Positions 51,816 to 57,510 of a DNA stretch of 57,510 nt are shown here, piece by piece. Both the position numbers and the translations under genes were made by a program. The notes beneath the pieces are model-generated. The model was not told where the DNA came from and searched no databases. It saw nothing but the letters and a program-made list of their open reading frames with translations. Location of the stretch: the NCBI GenBank assembly GCA_016841205.1, contig JAENZP010000018.1:1-57510 (forward strand). The letters are read 5' to 3'. This stretch comes from Desulfoscipio geothermicus (GTDB taxonomy: Bacteria > Bacillota > Desulfotomaculia > Desulfotomaculales > Desulfallaceae). Every line of letters starts with the position of its first letter. The first letter of the stretch is position 1.

Positions 51816-51968
51816 GTGAAAGCAATTTATATTGCCCGATTATTTGCCGGGGAGCTTTGGGCATTGATCTGCATTCGGCACTGTGAATTGTTTTCGGATA
51901 GGGGGAGCGTGCATTTGAAACAAAGTGACGTCCTGTTTTATCAGGAATCTAAAAAGCACCCCCTTTAA
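51816..51968 (+). CDS. possible 50-aa small protein
   Basis: GTG start 10 nt after AAAGGAG, a 50-codon frame (beginning MKAIYIARLFAGELWAL) and a terminator overlapping its end at 51958. No family is recognised. Its value is mainly as the possible target of the structured leader upstream. Confidence 0.4.
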   Translation: MKAIYIARLFAGELWALICIRHCELFSDRGSVHLKQSDVLFYQESKKHPL

Positions 51969-51983
51969 TAGGGAGGTTTTTTT
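51958..51983 (+). terminator. terminator-like hairpin
   Basis: ACCCCCTT pairs imperfectly with AGGGAGGT (one C-A mismatch, one G-U) and is followed by seven T ending at 51983. Confidence 0.6.
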
Positions 51984-52103
51984 ATTGCATGATGCGTGTA
52001 AAACATTGGGAGAGACGGCGATAATGGTACTTATCAAAATAGAATATAACGTAATGAATGTTTAACCCCGCAGGGATTACCATACTTTGATTTAAAATAA
52101 CCG

Positions 52104-52131
52104 ACCGTTATGCTTAAAAAAGCATAACGGT
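52104..52131. repeat. ACCGTTATGCTT hairpin repeat, copy 3
   Basis: Arms 52104-52115 and 52120-52131 are perfect over 12 bp with loop AAAA. One base change (ATCG to ACCG) is compensated in the other arm relative to copy 1, which argues for selection on the structure. Confidence 0.55.
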
Positions 52132-52338
52132 AGTAAGAAAATAATTAGCGTCAGCTAATAGCATTTAAAATAATATGGGTATACCAACTGTAGATTTTAA
52201 ATAAAGGTTTGGCGGAGATGCTCAAAGGCGGGGTGATAACGGATGCCACTATATACTATTCTGATTTACATGACAAACAAACATAATTACTGGTTTTATC
52301 GGTTAACTTCTGCCTGTATTCTTTCTGGAGGTGACAAC

Positions 52339-52506
52339 TTGGTAAATGTTGATAAGAATATAATTGATAAGGAGACTATTCCAGCATTATTACAGCAAAA
52401 AATAATTGCTGCAATAAAAAGTTTAAAATTTGGTTCAATCAATATTATAGTTCAGGACGGACACATTATTCAGATAGAGAAATTGGAGAAAGAGCGTTTC
52501 AAATAA
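52339..52506 (+). CDS. YezD-family (DUF2292) small protein, copy 1 (55 aa)
   Basis: The sequence IIAAIKSLKFGSINIIVQDG and the ending QIEKLEKERFK fit the DUF2292/YezD pattern. A TTG start with GGAGGTGAC 5-6 nt upstream gives the usual 55-residue size; the longer open frame upstream has no ribosome site. Such proteins are often near sulfur-metabolism genes, but the biochemical role is unknown. Confidence 0.82.
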   Translation: MVNVDKNIIDKETIPALLQQKIIAAIKSLKFGSINIIVQDGHIIQIEKLEKERFK

Positions 52507-52568
52507 TTTGTTTATGCTGAGCTAACTTGATATTTAGTTTTTTTAGCTAGTTGACCAGACAAACTGGA

Positions 52569-52609
52569 GGCTAAGGATTGTTTTTATTTAACAATTCCTT
52601 AGCCTTTTT
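52569..52609 (+). terminator. terminator of YezD copy 1
   Basis: GGCTAAGGA (52569-52577) pairs with TCCTTAGCC (52596-52604) and is followed by five T. Confidence 0.8.
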
Positions 52610-52810
52610 CAATTAATAAGGCAGGTGAGAATAGTAAATAACTGTAATCAGTTAATCGGTCCAAAACAAGTTGAACGCTATACATGTCGACTGTCGCGCG
52701 ATGGGAAACATTGGGATAAATCCCGGCAGGTTAAGACTGCAAAGATAAACAAACATAATTACTGGTTTTATCGGTTAACTTCTGCCTGTATTCTTTCTGG
52801 AGGTGACAAC

Positions 52811-52978
52811 TTGGTAAATGTTGATAAGAATATAATTGATAAGGAGACTATTCCAGCATTATTACAGCAAAAAATAATTGCTGCAATAAAAAGTTTAAAA
52901 TTTGGTTCAATCAATATTATAGTTCAGGACGGACACATTATTCAGATAGAGAAATTGGAGAAAGAGCGTTTCAAATAA
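52811..52978 (+). CDS. YezD-family (DUF2292) small protein, copy 2 (55 aa)
   Basis: Identical product to copy 1, with the same TTG start and ribosome site. An upstream in-frame extension through the 70-bp spacer exists but is not supported by a ribosome site. Confidence 0.82.
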   Translation: MVNVDKNIIDKETIPALLQQKIIAAIKSLKFGSINIIVQDGHIIQIEKLEKERFK

Positions 52979-53040
52979 TTTGTTTATGCTGAGCTAACTT
53001 GATATTTAGTTTTTTTAGCTAGTTGACCAGACAAACTGGA

Positions 53041-53081
53041 GGCTAAGGATTGTTTTTATTTAACAATTCCTTAGCCTTTTT
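53041..53081 (+). terminator. terminator of YezD copy 2
   Basis: Same hairpin and T-run as at 52569-52609, shifted by 472 bp. Confidence 0.8.
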
Positions 53082-53164
53082 CAATTAATAAGGCAGGTGA
53101 GAATAGTAAATAACTGTAATCAGTTAATCGGTCCAAAACAAGTTGAACATCTGTTAATCAAAAC

Positions 53165-53347
53165 ATGGAGCAAGTGGCCAGGAATATGGCCGGAATTGGA
53201 GCATCTCTGATGACTATCATACCGTTGATTCCGCAATATGAAATGAAGTCATATCGCCAGCCGGATTACCGGGAACTAAACGCGGCCAGAGAGAATAAGA
53301 CCCCAATGGTCGGGTCTTTTGATAAGTTTCAACCACTACGGGATTAG
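53165..53347 (+). pseudogene. NifB-like radical-SAM C-terminal fragment (60 codons)
   Basis: ARNMAGIGASLMTIIPLIPQ resembles the NifB-type segment A-x-x-GA-x-x-x-NIMPLIP that follows the radical-SAM barrel. The following Pro-Asp-Tyr-Arg-Glu-Leu-Asn stretch fits as well. The barrel and its CxxxCxxC motif are missing, there is no ribosome site before the ATG, and the frame opens at 53147, the edge of the 402-bp repeat. It is probably a truncated gene. The role as an independent peptide cannot be excluded. Confidence 0.5.
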
Positions 53348-53635
53348 TTTTGGTATCACCTAGTTAAGCAAATCTTCAGTGAACAGCTGTGATTACCGAG
53401 GAATGAAGTTCGACAGAACTTAAAAAAGTAGCGCTGGAGCAGCCGTGCTGTGAATGATACCGAGATAGCCTGAGATATTTGAGCTTCATTTAAAAATAAC
53501 TATCAAGGAGGGGTTTTATATAGTAATATAGCTAGTTCTAGCCGACCGTAATGCCTAAATGTTAGAACCGTAGTTGAACGCGGCTCCAGCCGAAAGTAAG
53601 ACAGTGACAAAAAAGTTATGTAGAGGGGTTGAAAA

Positions 53636-55621
53636 ATGAGATACGCAGAGACAGGCTATAATCTAGAAATTGATCTAGCCACAGGGAACATTGAGAAGGT
53701 AGAAACTGACCCGAAATTATTAGAAACACACTTGGGAGGTCTTGGTACCTCCGTCAAGATACACTGGGATAGGGTACCACCCGAGACTAAGCCGTTTGAT
53801 CCTGAGAATTTGCTGATAATGAGTGCAGGTCTTTTTTGCGGTACACCAGCTCATAGTGCTAATCGTACCCTTTTTACCTTCCTTTCTCCTCAGACTAATT
53901 TGCTTGCCTATCCTATGATGGGGGGGTTTCTAGCGGCGGAATTAAAGTATGCCGGTTATGACAAAGTGATCTTCCGCAACAAGGCCCCGAAGCTGGTTTA
54001 TATATGGATAAATAACGACAAAGTAGAAATACGTGATGCCTCTCATTTGAAGGGTAAAGGCGCTCTTGAAACGCAAGAACTTATTAAGGAGGAGCTAAAC
54101 GAACCAAGAGCTCAGGTGGCCGCTATCGGCCTGGCCGGTGAAAATCGGGTTTTCGTTGCTTCCATTGAACAGTCCAGGTCAAGCTCCAGTCGGGGCGGTG
54201 GGGGCGCCATTATGGGTGACAAAAACATAAAGGCGATAGCTGTACGGGGGACAAAAAACCTCTATCTTGCCAATGGTGCTAAATTCATGGAGCAATTGCA
54301 GGAAGTAACTGATTATATAAAATTCCGCAATGCCAATCCCATTCCTAAGGTAATGACCATCTTATCCGGGATTGGGTCGCCGCAGGAGATGAAACACACC
54401 GATGAAAAGTGGCATACTGAAAGTTTCGCCTGGGGAAATGCTCGCGAACGGAGAAAGAGTTTCTGGACCGAAGAAGTTGAAGAGAGTTGGACGAAGCTTC
54501 AATTAAACACGGTAAAGCGGCTCATCAGCTGCTATAACTGCCCGCAGCAATGCGGGGGCTTAATTGATTACAAGGGTGTCCCAGCATACATGATGAAATG
54601 TTTCTCGAAACTTACTTATGCTATGGGGGCTTATGTAGACGACCTGAATTTTTCATTTAAAATTTGTAAGCAAGCCTTTGAATATGGGGTGGACTCATTC
54701 TCAACCCCGCAAATTTTAGCATTTGCTGTTGAGCTTTATGAAGATGGCATCTTCACTGACAAAGACTTTGAAGGCTGTCCGACTGATAAAGAGGGAAGAT
54801 TTTTCTGGTTGCTTGATCGTTTAGCTCGTCGTGAAGGAATTGGCGATTACCTAGCCGACGGCACTTATTGGGCAGCCCGCAGGATCGCCGCCGATCGCGG
54901 CGATACCCGCACGTTGGCATACGATCATAATACTACTAAGAAGCATGAACAGATGAATATCAAGTTGGGCATGCTAGATCCCCTGTATTTCCTTATGTAT
55001 GGTACCAACGAGAAGTTAAGCATTACCCAAATTGAAGGGAACTGGCCCCAGATGCCTTTCGGAAAAATGGAGGATAGAATTGAATTCGTCAAGGACTGGC
55101 CTCAGCTTCCGGATGAAAAATTTAAACAATATTTCTTAGATTGGGAACCGCGGGGAGAGATGGGCAATCCATATTACCCAACTCCTCAAATCGCTAGTGA
55201 AATTGTGGATTGGATGGAGCAACTCCACAATATAGATGACGCCCTCGGGATTTGCGCCGGTATGTCATCATTTTGCCTGAAGCCACCTTATCATGTACAT
55301 GTTTTCCCCAAATTAATCTCGGCAGCGACCGGTATGGATGTAGATGAAGACGCGGTAAAGAAAATAGTCAATAGGAGTCGTAATTTACACAGAGCAATTA
55401 ATATCCTGAGAGGCGTAAAGAGAGAAGATGAGAGACCGCCGCAAGACCATTGGAAGCATAGATTTCCCGAGATCGAAGAAAATCTCTTAACTACTTACTA
55501 CCATTACAAGGGATGGAATTATGACGGTGTTCCTACTAAAGAGAGATTGCATGAGTTAGATTTGGATTATGTGGCAGACGAGCTTCAAAGGAGAGGGGTG
55601 CTAAAGGATGAGCAAAATTAA
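53636..55621 (+). CDS. bamB: BamB, tungsten catalytic subunit of benzoyl-CoA reductase (661 aa), second copy
   Basis: This is an AOR-family protein with cluster motif C299-x2-C302-x3-C306 and the distal ICAGMS Cys. From the start codon, Glu251 (SPQEMK), His260 (EKWHTE) and Cys322 (YMMKC) fall at positions I recall as active-site and W-ligand residues of Geobacter BamB. This copy is therefore the more typical of the two. It opens a second bamBCDE operon and overlaps bamC by 14 nt. No clear sigma-54 promoter was found directly upstream, so regulation may differ from the first operon. Confidence 0.92.
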   Translation: MRYAETGYNLEIDLATGNIEKVETDPKLLETHLGGLGTSVKIHWDRVPPETKPFDPENLLIMSAGLFCGTPAHSANRTLFTFLSPQTNLLAYPMMGGFLAAELKYAGYDKVIFRNKAPKLVYIWINNDKVEIRDASHLKGKGALETQELIKEELNEPRAQVAAIGLAGENRVFVASIEQSRSSSSRGGGGAIMGDKNIKAIAVRGTKNLYLANGAKFMEQLQEVTDYIKFRNANPIPKVMTILSGIGSPQEMKHTDEKWHTESFAWGNARERRKSFWTEEVEESWTKLQLNTVKRLISCYNCPQQCGGLIDYKGVPAYMMKCFSKLTYAMGAYVDDLNFSFKICKQAFEYGVDSFSTPQILAFAVELYEDGIFTDKDFEGCPTDKEGRFFWLLDRLARREGIGDYLADGTYWAARRIAADRGDTRTLAYDHNTTKKHEQMNIKLGMLDPLYFLMYGTNEKLSITQIEGNWPQMPFGKMEDRIEFVKDWPQLPDEKFKQYFLDWEPRGEMGNPYYPTPQIASEIVDWMEQLHNIDDALGICAGMSSFCLKPPYHVHVFPKLISAATGMDVDEDAVKKIVNRSRNLHRAINILRGVKREDERPPQDHWKHRFPEIEENLLTTYYHYKGWNYDGVPTKERLHELDLDYVADELQRRGVLKDEQN

Positions 55622-56147
55622 GAAGAAGGTCAAGACTATCAAAATTGATGCAGATAAATGCAATGGCTGCAGGGCATGTGAGATAGTTTGCGCCGGTTTT
55701 CACTCTACGCCCAAATATGACATAATTAATCCGGCGAGGTCTCGTATTCAGGTGATTACTCACCGGCTAAAAAATATATGGCTGCCGGTATTCGCTGGTG
55801 AGTATACTCCAGCCGAATGCATGGGTAGAGACATATATGTGATTGACGGAAAGGAATATGAAGAGTGCGCCTTCTGCAGGGCTACCTGTCCGTCCAGGGA
55901 TTTATTCAAAGAACCCGATTCCCATCTTCCGTTAAGATGCGATATGTGTGAAGACGATCCGCCACAAGAAAAGCCTCTCTGTGTGCAAGTCTGCTTAAAT
56001 GATGTCCTGATTTACGAGGAAAGGGAAGTGGAAGTCGGAGAAGAAGAGAGCGTAGACCTTGCTGAGGTCGGCTTAAGATCATTGATAGACAAACATGGAT
56101 TTGATACACTGGTGGACACTATGGTCCGAATTGCAGAGAAAGGTTAA
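55608..56147 (+). CDS. bamC: BamC, ferredoxin-like subunit (179 aa), second copy
   Basis: Cys motifs CNGCRACEIVC, CAFCRATCP, CDMC and CVQVC match the first copy, though the last motif has one Cys-spacing difference (CVQVCLNDV in place of CTQACPQGC). The ATG lies in the bamB 3' end behind AAAGG, so translation is coupled. Confidence 0.9.
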   Translation: MSKIKKKVKTIKIDADKCNGCRACEIVCAGFHSTPKYDIINPARSRIQVITHRLKNIWLPVFAGEYTPAECMGRDIYVIDGKEYEECAFCRATCPSRDLFKEPDSHLPLRCDMCEDDPPQEKPLCVQVCLNDVLIYEEREVEVGEEESVDLAEVGLRSLIDKHGFDTLVDTMVRIAEKG

Positions 56148-56176
56148 ACATTAGCTGAAGGGAGGGATTATAAGTC

Positions 56177-57328
56177 GTGCAGACTGAAACCCCCATCAAA
56201 GATGTAATCGAAGAAATAAAAGAGTACGGCGGAGACCCGGTTAAATATTGCTATCAATGCGGAAGATGTGATACTGTCTGTCCTTGGAACAGGGTAAGAA
56301 CCTTCAGTATGCGCAAGCTAATCCGCCAGGCTACATTTGGCTTGACAGAGATCGAGAATGAAGAGATTTGGCGCTGTACTACCTGTGGCAGGTGCGCTGA
56401 GGTATGCCCCAGGGAAGTAAAGCAGATCCAAGATATGATGGCCTTGCGCCGGATGGCCACTGGCTATGGTGTCTTCCCCGAACATATCAAGCCGGTGCGT
56501 ACCGCAACCGCAGGCCTGGGCGCAGAAGGCAACCCGTTTGGTGAACCGCAGGCTAACCGGGCAGACTGGGCCAAGGGCCTGAATGTAAAGACCTTCGAAG
56601 AAGGCATGGAAATATTGTATTTTCCCGGCTGCTACCTATGCTATGACCCGAGATTAAAGAAGGTTGCCGTAGCCACAGCTAAAATTCTCAACGCGGCAGG
56701 CGTAGACTACGGTATCCTGGGCGAAGAGGAGAACTGCTGCGGGGAAAGCATCCGCAAGACCGGTAACGAAGATTTATTTAAAGAGCTGGCCAAGGCCAAC
56801 ATCAAAACCTGGATTGATCACGGGGTCAAGAAGATAGTGGTTTCATCACCACACTGCTATCACACCTTTAAGAACGAATATCCTGAATTCAATGTAAACT
56901 TTGAGATAATGCATATCTCCCAATACATCTGCCAACTGATTAACGAAGGCAGGCTTCAAATCAATAAGGACTATACGAAAAAAATCACTTATCATGACCC
57001 CTGTTACCTGGGCCGGCATAACAGTGTATATGACGAGCCACGCGACGTATTAAAGAAGATACCCGGCTTGGAACTGGTTGAGATGGATGAAGCGCGGGTA
57101 AACAGTCTCTGCTGCGGCATGGGCGGCGGCAGGATTTGGGTGGAAACGATCAAGTCTGATCGCTTCGCCAACCTCAGAATAGAACAAGCCGTAGCGCTTG
57201 GGGCTCAGGAACTGGTTACTGCCTGCCCCTATTGCGTCACCAATTTCGAGGACAGTAGAGTGGTTATGAATTTTGATGATGTCATCGAGATTAAGGACAT
57301 TACAGAGGTCCTCCAAGAGGTGATTTAG
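56177..57328 (+). CDS. bamD: BamD, HdrD-like subunit (383 aa), second copy
   Basis: Same length as the first copy and nearly identical, including the paired ferredoxin motifs and both CCG motifs (NCCGES, SLCCGMGG). The GTG start and its AGGGAGG context are also conserved. The high identity compared with the bamB pair suggests recent duplication or gene conversion of this part. Confidence 0.92.
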   Translation: MQTETPIKDVIEEIKEYGGDPVKYCYQCGRCDTVCPWNRVRTFSMRKLIRQATFGLTEIENEEIWRCTTCGRCAEVCPREVKQIQDMMALRRMATGYGVFPEHIKPVRTATAGLGAEGNPFGEPQANRADWAKGLNVKTFEEGMEILYFPGCYLCYDPRLKKVAVATAKILNAAGVDYGILGEEENCCGESIRKTGNEDLFKELAKANIKTWIDHGVKKIVVSSPHCYHTFKNEYPEFNVNFEIMHISQYICQLINEGRLQINKDYTKKITYHDPCYLGRHNSVYDEPRDVLKKIPGLELVEMDEARVNSLCCGMGGGRIWVETIKSDRFANLRIEQAVALGAQELVTACPYCVTNFEDSRVVMNFDDVIEIKDITEVLQEVI

Positions 57329-57392
57329 GCGAAAGAAGTAACATGTCTAAAGCGTTTAGAGAAGTACCGGATATGAAATGAGGTGATAGAAA

Positions 57393-57510
57393 ATGGAAAA
57401 AGAACTAAAAGAAAAACTTCAACGCCTTTCGAAAAGTAGTCAAAAAGGTAATTTGGGCGACGTAATGGTTGTTGGCGGCGGTATCAGCGGCATTCAAGCC
57501 TCGCTTGACT
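57393..57510 (+). CDS. bamE: BamE, HdrA-type flavoprotein, second copy (partial, 5' end)
   Basis: The frame starts MEKELKEKL and reaches the FAD-binding GGGISGIQASLD motif before the window ends, matching the first copy at 7757. The bamD-bamE gap is 64 nt here against 495 nt in the first operon. GAGGTGATAG precedes the ATG. Confidence 0.9.
   Translation, partial: MEKELKEKLQRLSKSSQKGNLGDVMVVGGGISGIQASLD

Larger units (their letters stand above)
52275..52676 (+). repeat. 402-bp direct repeat, copy 1
   Basis: The sequence is, as far as I can compare by eye, identical to 52747-53148 (period 472 bp, 70 bp between). It carries a YezD-family gene with its ribosome site and its terminator. Confidence 0.9.
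52747..53148 (+). repeat. 402-bp direct repeat, copy 2
   Basis: Partner of 52275-52676. Its right edge (53148) is exactly where the open frame of the NifB-like fragment begins. Confidence 0.9.

Noticed and set aside
51840-52037. 65-codon frame on the minus strand
   Set aside because: No ribosome site, no family resemblance, and it runs across a + strand terminator and the small + strand frame.
1-57510. CRISPR arrays, insertion sequences, phage genes, integrases
   Set aside because: No regularly spaced repeats, transposase or integrase motifs were seen. The only large repeats are the 402-bp duplication and the two bam operons.

Overview
The window looks like a chromosomal piece of a strictly anaerobic, Gram-positive, sulfate-reducer or syntroph-like Firmicute of the Desulfotomaculum/Desulfoscipio/Pelotomaculum group. 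This is inferred from strong AGGAGG-type ribosome binding sites, frequent GTG and TTG starts, and the benzoyl-CoA (bam) genes of obligate anaerobes. No 16S rRNA or other marker is present, so the genus is not proven.

Region 1 (1-14.7 kb) is an anaerobic aromatic-ring reduction locus. A small unknown gene and a molybdopterin (Mo/W) oxidoreductase precede a complete class II benzoyl-CoA reductase operon, bamB-C-D-E-F-G-H-I. Its subunits are a W-pterin catalytic subunit, ferredoxin-like and HdrD-like subunits, a double HdrA flavoprotein, an MvhD-like subunit and a NuoEFG-like NADH module. bamF is read through an in-frame UGA (11015-11017) that must encode selenocysteine; a SECIS-like hairpin follows. 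Both the oxidoreductase gene and bamB have a sigma-54 (-24/-12) promoter with a near-identical upstream activator sequence. A decayed fdhD fragment lies between bamD and bamE.

Region 2 (14.7-28.4 kb) holds regulators and the lower pathway. It has a PAS-PAS sigma-54 activator that is the obvious candidate for the sigma-54 promoters, and an orphan NarL-type response regulator. After a 1.4-kb non-coding stretch come an SDR dehydrogenase, a thiolase and a DUF35 protein. Next are bamA (ring hydrolase), two bamR copies (dienoyl-CoA hydratase), bamQ (hydroxyacyl-CoA dehydrogenase), a divergent adenine-deaminase-like amidohydrolase and a CoA-type Nudix hydrolase. Together regions 1 and 2 encode benzoyl-CoA to dienoyl-CoA to 3-hydroxypimeloyl-CoA, and probably its thiolysis.

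Region 3 (28.6-41.2 kb) is ordinary housekeeping: AcuA-like acetyltransferase, IPP isomerase (apparently with an AUU start), tRNA-Ala, a beta-lactamase-like protein, glutamate racemase, tRNA-Leu, superoxide dismutase, a membrane glycosyltransferase and a diguanylate cyclase.

Region 4 (41.2-51.1 kb) is a NiFe-hydrogenase locus: hypABCDEF, an antisense maturation protease, small and large subunits, and a diiron ferritin-like protein. The small subunit has Asp-Ser-Gly-Asp where the proximal-cluster Cys-x-Gly-Cys motif should be.

Region 5 (51.1-57.5 kb) starts with a repeat-rich stretch: a hairpin family, a candidate regulatory RNA with a small ORF, a 402-bp tandem duplication carrying two YezD-family genes, and a NifB-like fragment cut off at the duplication edge. 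It then enters a second bamB-C-D-E operon that runs off the window. The catalytic subunit of this second operon appears closer to characterised BamB than the one in the complete operon.
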